A DNA stretch of 64,000 bases from Wenzhouxiangella sediminis (GTDB lineage Bacteria > Pseudomonadota > Gammaproteobacteria > Xanthomonadales > Wenzhouxiangellaceae): assembly GCF_003410055.1 (NCBI RefSeq), contig NZ_QUZK01000012.1, positions 124,001-188,000 on the forward strand, in the 5' to 3' direction. The notes under the pieces are model-generated. The model worked only from the letters and a program-made list of their open reading frames with translations, did not search any database and was not told the DNA's origin. This document shows, piece after piece, positions 1 to 8,017 of this stretch. A program made the translations under genes and the position numbers. Position 1 is the stretch's first letter; each line of letters opens with the position of its first letter.

Positions 1-1038
1 GTTGGCCACGGTCGTACGCATTTCCGCGTCGAGCCGGGTCACGGGAAGCGGCTCGTCGACCTGCAGCTGCTCGTTGGCCGTGTAGGGAAGCAACAGGTCG
101 TCCTGCCGCATCAGACCATAGGCCAGGTCCGCGCCCAGTCGAGTTCGGTCGCCCAGCGTCCAGGTCCCGAATGCCCGAAGCTGGTGGGCGCTGTTGTCCG
201 GGTAGTCGGCGATGCGCCCGACGCCCTCCGGATAGCCCGCCGCAGGCGGCCACTGCGGATGCCGGGCGAAGGCGTTATCGAACTCGATCGACCGACGGTC
301 GTTGCGGTAGAACGATCCCGACCAGGCCACGCCGTACTGGTGACCGGCCGGGTCGGCATAGGTCAGCCGGCTCTCGAGGCGCCGGGTGCTGTCGTCGACC
401 ACGGCGGGAAGGAGCATGCCCCGCGGGTTGCCGCCGGTATAGCCGAAAATGGCGCCGATCAGGCGATTGCCGTCGCGTCGCTCTTCGCTCGCCTCGACCT
501 CCACGCGCCAGCGATCGCGGAAACGCTGCCAATAGCCCAGATCGAGCCGCTTTCGCCGCGACCGGATTTCGACCGGGTGCAATTCCGCATCACTCGCGGC
601 CAGCCCGGCCGTGGTTTCCAGGCCCTGCCAGTTGCCCGGCAATGACAGGCGCCCACCCGGACCGGCCATGAAAGGCGTGGCGCCACCCGACAGGCTCCAG
701 CCGGGCATCTCCCGCCAACTCAACGACAAGGCCTGCCGGCCGGAACGCTCGGCGAGGAAGTCCAGCCGGCGCGACGGCAGGCCGAGACGCGATCCCTCAA
801 GACGCAGGTACCAGTCGTCCGAGCCCTGCCGGGGGCGTTCCAGGCGAATGTCCACCAGCGGCGACATGCCGGCCTCGTCCAGGCCGGAGAAACGCCCGAA
901 GCGCTCGGCGTCCTCGTCGAGCCAGGCCAGGCCCAGGTCGATGCTTCCGAACAACTGCATCCCGGCGGCCCGGCTGGGCGCTGTCATTGCCACCAGGGCC
1001 GTGGCGATGACGAAGACTGCGGCGAGCGGGGTCCTCAT
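1..1038 (-). CDS. MtrB/PioB-type outer-membrane porin of a decaheme cytochrome conduit (N-terminal part, cut by window edge)
   Basis: The minus-strand frame is open from an ATG at 1036-1038 to the left edge, giving the first 346 residues. It begins with a Sec signal peptide (basic MRTPLAAVF start, hydrophobic core, cut near PSRAA). The rest alternates short amphipathic stretches rich in Trp, Tyr and Arg (for example DDWYLRLEGS and RWRVEVEASEER), as expected of a large beta-barrel. It starts 9 bases after the decaheme cytochrome gene stops, so the two are almost certainly co-transcribed. In MtrA/MtrB and PioA/PioB systems such a barrel sheathes the multiheme cytochrome across the outer membrane. 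No N-terminal CXXC pair is seen. The family call rests mainly on the neighbour and the barrel-like composition; the C-terminal half lies outside the window. Confidence 0.72.
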   Translation of the reverse strand, partial: MRTPLAAVFVIATALVAMTAPSRAAGMQLFGSIDLGLAWLDEDAERFGRFSGLDEAGMSPLVDIRLERPRQGSDDWYLRLEGSRLGLPSRRLDFLAERSGRQALSLSWREMPGWSLSGGATPFMAGPGGRLSLPGNWQGLETTAGLAASDAELHPVEIRSRRKRLDLGYWQRFRDRWRVEVEASEERRDGNRLIGAIFGYTGGNPRGMLLPAVVDDSTRRLESRLTYADPAGHQYGVAWSGSFYRNDRRSIEFDNAFARHPQWPPAAGYPEGVGRIADYPDNSAHQLRAFGTWTLGDRTRLGADLAYGLMRQDDLLLPYTANEQLQVDEPLPVTRLDAEMRTTVAN

Positions 1039-1047
1039 GGCCGCCTC

Positions 1048-2019
1048 CTATCGCGTGAAGCCCGGCGAGGACGGATGGTTGGAGCCGTGGACCGCCGTAT
1101 GGCAGTTCATGCAGCTCTGTCCGAGCAGGTTCGGGTCAGCGCCCAGCGGCGGCAGACCGGTGCCGCTGCGAACCGTGCTCGGATGATACTGGGCCAGATG
1201 GCACTGCTGGCAAAGCTGGGGCGGTCTCTGGCGCAGCAAGGCGTCGTGGATGGCGCCGTGCGGCAGGTGGCAGGTGCTGCAGTCTTCGCGCACGGGTGCA
1301 TGCTCCCAGAGGAACGGCCCCCGCAACTGTGCGTGGCACTCGTAACAGGTTTCGTTGAGCGTCATCCGATTGAGCTCGGCGACGGTCGCGCTGCCGTGCG
1401 CATCGTGACAGTCGCTGCAGGAAAGCAGGCCGGCATCCGACGCGAATCCGCCGGAGGCCACTGGGTGTCGACTCGGCCGCATGAACTCCGCGCGTTCGCG
1501 CTGGTGGCACTCGAAGCAGACGCCCGCCTGCCGCGCGGGATCGAGCGCCGGATCACCGGCCGCATCGTGCGCGTTGTGGCAGTCCGTGCAGGCCAGTTCC
1601 TCGAACTCGTGCACGCTGCCCTGCCAATGGGGCGCCACTTGTCCGGCGTGACAGGTCGAGCAGGTCGCATTGATTCCGGCGCTCGGATCATCGGGGCCGA
1701 AGGAATGATCCGGCGGCGGTCGCGTGCCGTCCTCGGCCAGGCCCAGGTGCTCCCGGCTGGAGCCGTGACAGGCCGTACAACCCTGCCCGCTTTCGCCGAA
1801 CAGGACGGCGTGGCTCGAGTGAACGATGCCCGCGGCAGGCAGAGGGGCATTTTCGCCGTGGCACATCAAGCAAGCGCGCGAGGGATCGGCTTGCGGCGAT
1901 GGCGGGGAATCGGGTTGCTCTGCAGCGGCCCACAGGACCAGTCCGGTCCAGGTCAACAACGCACCCAGCCCCGCCGCCAGGACCTGACGCCTTCCTTTCC
2001 TGCACACTGCCTTCGTCAT
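1048..2019 (-). CDS. DmsE/MtrA-family decaheme c-type cytochrome
   Basis: The 323-residue protein has an N-terminal export signal (basic start, AAGLGALLTWTGLVLW core) followed by exactly ten CXXCH heme sites: CLMCH, CTACH, CSTCH, CTDCH, CFECH, CSDCH, CYECH, CSTCH, CQQCH and CMNCH. Extra His residues between the motifs could be distal heme ligands. Size and heme number match the periplasmic decaheme family of MtrA, DmsE and PioA, which passes electrons from the inner membrane to an outer-membrane porin. The porin gene follows 9 bases downstream. No outer-surface OmcA/MtrC-type cytochrome or terminal reductase is visible in the window, so the electron acceptor (metal, DMSO, other) or donor cannot be named. 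The arginine deiminase gene upstream is 103 bases away and probably not part of the same function. Confidence 0.9.
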   Translation of the reverse strand: MTKAVCRKGRRQVLAAGLGALLTWTGLVLWAAAEQPDSPPSPQADPSRACLMCHGENAPLPAAGIVHSSHAVLFGESGQGCTACHGSSREHLGLAEDGTRPPPDHSFGPDDPSAGINATCSTCHAGQVAPHWQGSVHEFEELACTDCHNAHDAAGDPALDPARQAGVCFECHQRERAEFMRPSRHPVASGGFASDAGLLSCSDCHDAHGSATVAELNRMTLNETCYECHAQLRGPFLWEHAPVREDCSTCHLPHGAIHDALLRQRPPQLCQQCHLAQYHPSTVRSGTGLPPLGADPNLLGQSCMNCHTAVHGSNHPSSPGFTR

Positions 2020-2122
2020 CCTGCCCTCCCGATGGCTTCCCTCGGCTCCCCGGCCGCCCCTGCAGTCTCAGATTGGCATGGCGGAGATCACGGCACGTTG
2101 ACCGGGATCAAGCGCCGGGCAC

Positions 2123-3373
2123 TCAGGACGAGAGTGGATCCCTTGCCACCGGCATGGTCATGCAACGGCAGCCGCCGCCGCCGCGCGACAGTTCCGCGCC
2201 GCCGATGGTCACGACCACGCGCTCGTCGCGCCCGATCGTTCGACCTGCATCGATCAGTTCCGGGGCGTCGACCACGCTGAAGCCGGCCTTGTCCAGCGCC
2301 TCGACCGTATAGCGGTTGTGCCGGTAGCCCAGGATCTGGCCCGGGCCGAAAGCGAAGAAGTTCGCGCCGCTGGCCCACTGCTCGCGCTCCTGGTGGAATT
2401 CCTGCTCGCCGCCGCAATTGATGGGGGCAAGATCGATACCAAGCGAAGACAGCGCGGACAGCACGTCGCGATGCTCGGTGATCTTCGCGTCCGGCCCGCC
2501 GTTGAAGGCGCAATGGAAGGCGCGCGAGCGATTGGGGCCGGTGATCAGCGGCGGGAAGACCACACACTTGTCGTGGTCGACCATGGTAAAGATCATGTCG
2601 AGGTGAATCGTCGCACGCGTCTTGGGAATCTCGACGACGATGAAATTGCTGATCGGCCCCTGCGCGGCGATGGAGCGCATCAACTGATCGATGCCGGCAA
2701 CCGACGTGCGCTCGCTGTAACCGATGACCGCCAGGTCCTCGCGAATCACCAGCAGGTCACCCCCTTCGATGGTCACCTCCGAGTTGCGGTTGTCGGTGCC
2801 GTCGAAGTAGAAACCGGAGGAGTGGATATCCGGGTGGTACCGGAATACCGCCTTGAGCAGCAGGGCTTCGGCCATGCGCGCCCGGTAGGCCATCGATCCG
2901 ATGATGATGCGGTCGTTGACGCACATCGTCGCGTCGCGGGTGAAGAAGGTATTGGGCAGCGGCGGAATGGCGTAGCGCGAGGGACTCAGGTACTTCTCGA
3001 GGCTGATCGCCTTCTTGGGCGTCCCCTCGACGACCTGGCGCGCCAGGTCCTCGGCCGGCAGGGCGAGCAGTTCGTCGCGCACCTCCGGCGAGTCGAACAG
3101 GTCGCACAGGGCCTGCACGAGCGCCTCGCAGACCCGTCCGTCCTCCAGCACCTCCACCAGCAGGTCGTGCAGCTCGATGGTGCGGCAGACTTTTTCGAGC
3201 ACGCCCTTGAGCTGGCGGTGCTCGCCGGTGGCCAGCTCCAGGTTCAGGATGTCGTCGTAGAGCACTTCGGCCGCCGTTTGCGGCGTCATGTTCTCGATCT
3301 CCTGCCCCGGGGTGTGTACGACGACGGTCCGCAGCGGACCGATCTCGGAGTTGACGTTGATATCGATGGACAT
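2123..3373 (-). CDS. arcA: Arginine deiminase
   Basis: The 416-residue protein matches the usual ADI length. It hydrolyses arginine to citrulline and ammonia, the first step of the fermentative arginine deiminase pathway. Visible signatures are the N-terminal SEIGPLRTVVVHTPG, FTRDATMCVNDRIIIGSM with the substrate-binding Arg/Asp, EGGDLLVI, HLDMIFTMVDHDKCVVFPP with the catalytic His, and the C-terminal GGGGCRCMTMP whose second Cys (about residue 404) is the expected nucleophile. The frame stays open 17 codons further upstream, but the homologous N-terminus begins at MSIDINVNSEIG, so I start at 3373. No ornithine carbamoyltransferase (arcB), carbamate kinase (arcC) or antiporter (arcD) lies next to it, so the pathway is not completed here. 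Confidence 0.95.
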   Translation of the reverse strand: MSIDINVNSEIGPLRTVVVHTPGQEIENMTPQTAAEVLYDDILNLELATGEHRQLKGVLEKVCRTIELHDLLVEVLEDGRVCEALVQALCDLFDSPEVRDELLALPAEDLARQVVEGTPKKAISLEKYLSPSRYAIPPLPNTFFTRDATMCVNDRIIIGSMAYRARMAEALLLKAVFRYHPDIHSSGFYFDGTDNRNSEVTIEGGDLLVIREDLAVIGYSERTSVAGIDQLMRSIAAQGPISNFIVVEIPKTRATIHLDMIFTMVDHDKCVVFPPLITGPNRSRAFHCAFNGGPDAKITEHRDVLSALSSLGIDLAPINCGGEQEFHQEREQWASGANFFAFGPGQILGYRHNRYTVEALDKAGFSVVDAPELIDAGRTIGRDERVVVTIGGAELSRGGGGCRCMTMPVARDPLSS

Positions 3374-3541
3374 TGGGGAAAACAGCCTGCCTTTGCGGTG
3401 ATTCGTTCGGGCTTGCGCCGGCAAGCCCGCTGACCCGCTCGATTATACCGGCGCGGCCGACCCCACTGTGACCTTCGGCAGTTGCAAGCCCCGCCCCGCC
3501 CTGCCAGTATTCGCCAATCTCGAGGACAGAGGGAACCCTCC

Positions 3542-4705
3542 ATGAGCGAACGTGAGCACGTGCCGTTCCCGCGGCTGAGCCGCTACCAGATCGGATGGAT
3601 ACTGGCCAGCCTGCTGATTGCCGGCTGGTTGCTCTGGCTGCTCGGCCCCGTGCTGACGCCGTTTTTCATCAGCGTATTGATCGCCTACATCGTCAACCCG
3701 ATCGTGGGCTGGCTCGAGGATCATCGGATGCGGCGCGATCTCGCCGTGTCGCTGGTCTTCGCAGTGGCCTTCGTGCTCATCGTGATCGTGCTGCTGATCG
3801 TCATACCCGTGCTGGTGCGGGAAGTCGCGGACTTCCTGGGCCGCCTGCCCGGCTACCTGGACGCCTTACAGAAGAACGTCCTGCCGTGGATCGAGGCGCA
3901 GCTCGGAATCGAACTCAACCTGCAGTCCTTCGACGTCGAACGCGCGCGCAATCTGATCCAGGAGTATTTTTCCAACATCGCCGGGGCGGCCGGCAACGTG
4001 CTCAGCGTCATGACCCAGTCGGGCGGCCGATTCCTGGTCTGGATCAGCTCGATGATCCTGGTGCCGCTGGTCACCTTCTACCTGCTGCGCGACTGGCGCC
4101 TGCTGATGGACACGCTCCGCGACATCCTGCCGCGCAACATCGAACCCACGGCGGTCAAACTGCTGGAGGATTGCGACGAAGCCCTGGGAGGCTTTCTGCG
4201 CGGCCAGTTGATGGTCATGGTCAGCCTGGGCCTGGTGTACGCGATCGGGCTGTGGATCGTGGGCCTGAACAACGCCATCGCCATCGGGATGATCTCCGGG
4301 CTCGTCAGTTTCGTGCCCTACCTCGGCGCGATCATCGGGGTGTTGCTGGCCGGTACCACGGCCGTGATCCAGGATTTCAGCTTCTTCTTCCTGCTTTCGG
4401 TGGGCGTCGTTTTCGTCGTCGGCCAGCTGATCGAGAGCTTCGTGCTCACGCCAAAGCTGGTCGGCGACCGCATCGGCCTGCACCCGGTACTCGTCATCTT
4501 CGCGGTGATGGCCGGCGGGCAATTGTTCGGCTTCGCAGGCGTCCTGCTCGCCCTGCCCGCAGCCGCCGCCGGGACGGTGATCGTTCGCTTCGTCTACAAC
4601 AACTACAAGCTCAGCGAGGTCTACCAGGCGAACCACGCCGTGGATGACGAGCGGCCGGAAGCATCCGGGAGCGAGTCGGATGACGAGGCGCCCGAGGATC
4701 GGTGA
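3542..4705 (+). CDS. AI-2E family (PerM-type) transporter
   Basis: This 387-residue integral membrane protein has about eight hydrophobic segments and the layout of the AI-2E/UPF0118 family: two N-terminal helices (YQIGWILASLLIAGWLL; PFFISVLIAYIVNPIVGWLE), a long middle amphipathic region, then a C-terminal bundle with SGLVSFVPYLGAIIGVLLAG and VGDRIGLHPVLVIFAVMAGGQLFG. Family members include the autoinducer-2 exporter TqsA, but many are uncharacterised permeases or ion antiporters, so the substrate is unknown. The tail after residue 365 is short and acidic. An AGAGGGA-like ribosome site about 10 bases upstream supports the ATG at 3542 over an upstream in-frame start. It is divergent from arcA. 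Confidence 0.85.
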   Translation: MSEREHVPFPRLSRYQIGWILASLLIAGWLLWLLGPVLTPFFISVLIAYIVNPIVGWLEDHRMRRDLAVSLVFAVAFVLIVIVLLIVIPVLVREVADFLGRLPGYLDALQKNVLPWIEAQLGIELNLQSFDVERARNLIQEYFSNIAGAAGNVLSVMTQSGGRFLVWISSMILVPLVTFYLLRDWRLLMDTLRDILPRNIEPTAVKLLEDCDEALGGFLRGQLMVMVSLGLVYAIGLWIVGLNNAIAIGMISGLVSFVPYLGAIIGVLLAGTTAVIQDFSFFFLLSVGVVFVVGQLIESFVLTPKLVGDRIGLHPVLVIFAVMAGGQLFGFAGVLLALPAAAAGTVIVRFVYNNYKLSEVYQANHAVDDERPEASGSESDDEAPEDR

Positions 4706-4736
4706 GGCGGCGACACGACCTGAAAGCCGCGCGACG

Positions 4737-4770
4737 AAAAAGGCCCCGACCGCGCGTGCGGACGGGGCCC
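4737..4770 (-). terminator. Rho-independent terminator after the DUF4397 gene
   Basis: On the minus strand a GGCCCCG/CGGGGCC stem (arms at 4742-4748 and 4763-4769) is followed by TTTTT. It sits 44 bases after the stop of the minus-strand DUF4397 gene, and between two convergent genes. Confidence 0.8.
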
Positions 4771-4813
4771 GTGATCGCCCTGGGGCGTTCGATTGAACTA
4801 CTGCGTCATTGAA

Positions 4814-5905
4814 TTACTGCGCCTGATCGCTCAGGTTGCAGCCGACCGTGTCCACCAGGCGCTCGAGGGTCCAGGTGGCTTCCGCACCGCCGTCGAGCAT
4901 CGCGGTGAAGACCGCCTCGGAGCACGACAGGAACTCGATGCCGAAGGTGCCGGCTTCTTCGACGTTGGCGCTGTCGTCGCCGGCCAGGGTCGCGCCGCTG
5001 GCAGTGTAGAGCGTACCCATCGCCTCGCGGCCGTCGAACCCGCCTTCACCGGAGTCGAGCGTGAACCAGGCCTGTTCTCCGGAACCGTCGGGCGCGTAGG
5101 TGTAGACCGAACCGACGAGCTGATTGCGGGCCGGAATCGGCAGCAGGGCCAGGCCTTCCTCCGCGGCATTGGCCGAAGTCCACCAGCCGTTGACGCTGTT
5201 GTCGACCGGCGTGCGGGTCTCGAGCAGGCCGACCGGCAGGGCGAGAATGCCCAGCGGCTGGTTGATACCGTCGCCGATCGCGATGACCGTCACGTCCAGC
5301 CCGGCCGGAAGATCCACGGGAAGCGGATCGATGTAGTTGACCGTGCCGTCGTTGGAAGCGACCTTCAGGTCGTAGTTGCCGGCCGGGATCGCGAAGTAGC
5401 CGCTCTCGGCGAAGTACGGCACGCCGACCAGACCGTTGACGACATCGCCGCCGGCCGTGCGGATGGACACTTCGGTCGCTTCCGAGCTAGCGGCAAACGG
5501 GGCGGCGTGGACGACGCGGATGTTCAGGTTGCCGTCGCCCGGCGCCATCGCGTCGTCGACCAGCGGCCACAACGCCAGATCCTGCGTGCTGCCGTTGCCG
5601 GTGGCAAGGACGGTGTAGTCGACGCCGTCCGTCAGGTCCACCGAGGCCTCCATCGCAGGATCTTCCGAGCCCGCGGGGAACACCGCCAGGTCGTAGCTGC
5701 CGGCCGGAAGCTCGACGTAGTCGGTGAAGTCGCCGAAACGGAAGTCCTCGAGCAGGGTATCGCCGTTCGCCGTAACCGTCACCGCCGTTCCTTCGAGGCT
5801 GTCCGCGAAGGGCGCAGCATGAACGACTCTTACGCGGGCGTCCGCGAGTACAGTAGAAGCCGCAAAGGTCGCGGCCAGTCCAACAATCATTACGAGCTTG
5901 TTCAT
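4814..5905 (-). CDS. Secreted protein with two DUF4397 repeats
   Basis: The 363-residue protein starts with a clear Sec signal peptide (MNKLVMIVGLAATFAASTVLADA). Two tandem DUF4397 units follow, each opening with the same phrase: VRVVHAAPFADS near residue 25 and IRVVHAAPFAAS near residue 130. DUF4397 is a beta-rich extracytoplasmic domain of unknown function. The last 120 residues form a separate Gly/Ala/Asp-rich region (from about NGWWTSANAAEEG), with two Cys that could form a disulphide. The protein is strongly acidic. It is a single-gene unit with its own terminator downstream and tRNA-Leu upstream on the same strand. No enzymatic motif is visible; a surface or matrix role is inference only. 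Confidence 0.85.
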   Translation of the reverse strand: MNKLVMIVGLAATFAASTVLADARVRVVHAAPFADSLEGTAVTVTANGDTLLEDFRFGDFTDYVELPAGSYDLAVFPAGSEDPAMEASVDLTDGVDYTVLATGNGSTQDLALWPLVDDAMAPGDGNLNIRVVHAAPFAASSEATEVSIRTAGGDVVNGLVGVPYFAESGYFAIPAGNYDLKVASNDGTVNYIDPLPVDLPAGLDVTVIAIGDGINQPLGILALPVGLLETRTPVDNSVNGWWTSANAAEEGLALLPIPARNQLVGSVYTYAPDGSGEQAWFTLDSGEGGFDGREAMGTLYTASGATLAGDDSANVEEAGTFGIEFLSCSEAVFTAMLDGGAEATWTLERLVDTVGCNLSDQAQ

Positions 5906-6046
5906 CGGGGGGAACCCTCTGTCTGTGAGTGCAGCTCGTTTTTACCCCCGGCCTGTCGACGCGCGGTCAAGAAACTGTCGCGAAAATGTGAAGCATATCC
6001 GAAACTTTGCAGCGCTCGCTGCAAACGCGATGGTGCGGGATGGAAA

Positions 6047-6133
6047 TGGTGCCCGGAGCCGGGCTCGAACCGGCACGGTGTTGCCACCGAGGGATTTTAA
6101 GTCCCTTGCGTCTACCAATTTCGCCATCCGGGC
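6047..6133 (-). tRNA. tRNA-Leu (anticodon TAA)
   Basis: An 87-nt cloverleaf including the encoded CCA. The acceptor stem GCCCGGA/TCCGGGC (6127-6133 with 6051-6057) is perfect. The anticodon stem AGGGA/TCCCT encloses the loop CTTAAAA, so the anticodon is TAA (plus-strand positions 6097-6099). It has a long class II variable arm and a GGTTCGAGCCC T-arm. In E. coli this tRNA (leuZ) directly follows glyW and cysT; here those two lie about 4.5 kb upstream on the same strand. Confidence 0.96.
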
Positions 6134-6224
6134 ATGCGCTGAATGTTAGCAGAGGCGAATACCCGGGAGCGGTCTTACAAAGTCAGGCGAGTGCCGGTAA
6201 CATGCCCCGGAACCGACGACGGGA

Positions 6225-7439
6225 ATGGCCGCCATCAGCAACGCCTTCGCCATCATCACGCTCGCCTGCATTCTGATCGCGCTGATCGCCCTGGGCATCA
6301 CGGAGACACTCGTTCACCGCTGGGTGCTCCGGCGGCTCCCCGTCCGCGTCCACGTGAACGGTACGCGCGGCAAGACCAGCGTCGTTCGACTGATCGCTGC
6401 AGGGCTCCGCGCGGGCGGGAAGCGAGTCTGCTCGAAAACCACCGGCTCGTTCGCAGCAGTTACGGGGCCCGACGGTGAGGACTACCCCCTGCACCGCCCC
6501 AACCAGCCCAACATCATCGAGCAGATGCGCGTCATGCGGCGGGTTGTCGGATTTCGGCCCGATGTCCTGGTCATGGAATGCATGGCCCTGCAGCCGCACT
6601 TCCAGGCCCTGACCGAACGCCAGATGGTCCGCTCCACGCACGGCGTGATCACCAACGCCCGCGCAGACCACCTCGACGTCATGGGGCCGGGCGCGCCGGA
6701 CGTCGCGCTCGCCCTGGCCGGCACGGTGCCGTACGGCGCCCACCTGTTCACGGCCGAGCGGGAATACCTCGACACCTTCCAGATGGCCGCCGAGGATCGC
6801 GGCAGCCAATTGCACGCCACCTCTGCAGAGGACGTGGCCGCCGTATCCGACGAGGAGATGGCGGCGTTTCGCTACGCCGAACACGCCGAAAACGTCGCCC
6901 TGGCCCTGAACGTCTGTCGGGCGCTGGGTGTCGAGCGGGCGGCGGCCCTGCGGGGCATGCAGCAGCTCGAACCCGAGGTGGGGGCCACCCGCGTTCAGAG
7001 CGTGGATTTCTTCGGCCGCGACATCATTTTCGTCAACGCCTTTGCCGCCAACGACCCCGATTCCACCGAGCTCATCTGGGAGAAAGTGGTCGATCACTAC
7101 GGCCAGGACCGCTTCAAGTTGGCCGTGGTGAACTGCCGCTTCGACCGGCCTCAGCGCTCGCAGCAGCTCGCCGAGGTCGCGGGCCGCTGGACGCCGGCCG
7201 ACCACTACGTGCTGATGGGCACGGGTACGTTGCTGTTCGCCAGGGCCGCGGTTCGGGCCGGACTGGCACCCAGCCGCATGACCGTGGCCGAGGGACTCGA
7301 CCAGCACGAACTGTTCGAAACCGTGCTGGAACACACCGAAGGCGCCGCGCTGATCGTGGGCATGTGCAACGTTCACGGCGGCGGCGCCGAACTCGCCAGG
7401 CAGTTCAACAACCGGGCAACACGGAGCCAACCCCTATGA
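6225..7439 (+). CDS. pgsB: Poly-gamma-glutamate synthase subunit PgsB/CapB-like
   Basis: The 404-residue protein starts with one membrane anchor (residues about 7-27) followed by an amide-ligase domain of the Mur-ligase type. The P-loop is HVNGTRGKTSV (about residues 43-53), and the region with ITNARADHLDVMGP matches the ligase core of CapB/PgsB. In Bacillus and Francisella this subunit activates glutamate with ATP and, with PgsC, builds poly-gamma-glutamate at the membrane. It overlaps the pgsC start by the four bases ATGA, so the two are translationally coupled. The first gene of the operon starts 92 bases after tRNA-Leu on the opposite strand. The polymer could be something other than glutamate. 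Confidence 0.9.
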   Translation: MAAISNAFAIITLACILIALIALGITETLVHRWVLRRLPVRVHVNGTRGKTSVVRLIAAGLRAGGKRVCSKTTGSFAAVTGPDGEDYPLHRPNQPNIIEQMRVMRRVVGFRPDVLVMECMALQPHFQALTERQMVRSTHGVITNARADHLDVMGPGAPDVALALAGTVPYGAHLFTAEREYLDTFQMAAEDRGSQLHATSAEDVAAVSDEEMAAFRYAEHAENVALALNVCRALGVERAAALRGMQQLEPEVGATRVQSVDFFGRDIIFVNAFAANDPDSTELIWEKVVDHYGQDRFKLAVVNCRFDRPQRSQQLAEVAGRWTPADHYVLMGTGTLLFARAAVRAGLAPSRMTVAEGLDQHELFETVLEHTEGAALIVGMCNVHGGGAELARQFNNRATRSQPL

Positions 7440-8017
7440 TCCTGCTCAACCTGCTGGCGGTGTCGATCGGCATCGGCCTGCTCGTCACCCTGCTGCTGGT
7501 GGAGGTCTTCGGACTCGCCGCCGGCGGCCTGGTCGTGCCCGGCTACGTGGCGCTGAAACTGCTGCAGCCCTGGAGCGTGGCGATGACCCTGCTGGCCGCC
7601 TACGTGACCTATATCGCGGTGCGGACCCTGTCGAGCTTCATGGTCGTCTACGGCCGGCGGAAGACCGCGCTGATGATCCTCTTCGGCTACCTCTCCGGAT
7701 CGCTGATGGACATGGCGATGGGCGGCGTTCTCAGCTTTCCGGCGCCCGAAACCGCCGGCGCACCGGGCACCGCGGGCAGCGCGATGCACTTCAGCTACTT
7801 CGAATTGAGCGTGATCGGCTACATCATCCCGGGGCTGATCGCCATCTGGTTCGAGCGGCAGGGCGTGGTCAAGACCCTGGTGGGGCTGATCGTCTCGGCC
7901 GTTCTCGTGCGCCTGATCCTGGTACTGATCATGCCCGATGTCCTGATGACCTACGAGGCGGAGCAGGCGCTCAACCGCGCCGACATCACGACGGTTCTCC
8001 AGGAGGTGTTCGAATGA
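7436..8017 (+). CDS. pgsC: Poly-gamma-glutamate biosynthesis membrane protein PgsC/CapC-like
   Basis: This 193-residue membrane protein opens with MILLNLLAVSIGIGLLVTLL and has about five transmembrane segments. It contains FGLAAGGLVVPGYVAL, the signature of the CapC/PgsC family, in which the first helices are followed by a Gly-Gly-x-Val-Pro-Gly-Tyr turn. The length is larger than the about 149 residues of Bacillus PgsC; the extra part is an Ala/Pro/Gly-rich loop near residues 100-120. It partners PgsB. The start overlaps the pgsB stop by ATGA, and its stop overlaps the next gene start in the same way. A much longer open frame (from 6578) that includes it is only the shifted frame of pgsB and is not the true start. 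Confidence 0.88.
   Translation: MILLNLLAVSIGIGLLVTLLLVEVFGLAAGGLVVPGYVALKLLQPWSVAMTLLAAYVTYIAVRTLSSFMVVYGRRKTALMILFGYLSGSLMDMAMGGVLSFPAPETAGAPGTAGSAMHFSYFELSVIGYIIPGLIAIWFERQGVVKTLVGLIVSAVLVRLILVLIMPDVLMTYEAEQALNRADITTVLQEVFE

Noticed and set aside
1075-2280. 401-codon plus-strand frame opposite the decaheme cytochrome
   Set aside because: The ten CXXCH sites on the minus strand are decisive.
4793-6100. 435-codon plus-strand frame opposite the DUF4397 gene
   Set aside because: Antisense shadow of the signal-peptide protein and the tRNA region; Arg/Gly/Val-rich without motifs.
6578-8017. 479-residue plus-strand open frame covering pgsC
   Set aside because: The first 286 codons are the shifted frame of pgsB (Arg/Gly/Pro-rich shadow); the true pgsC start is at 7436 with a four-base overlap.
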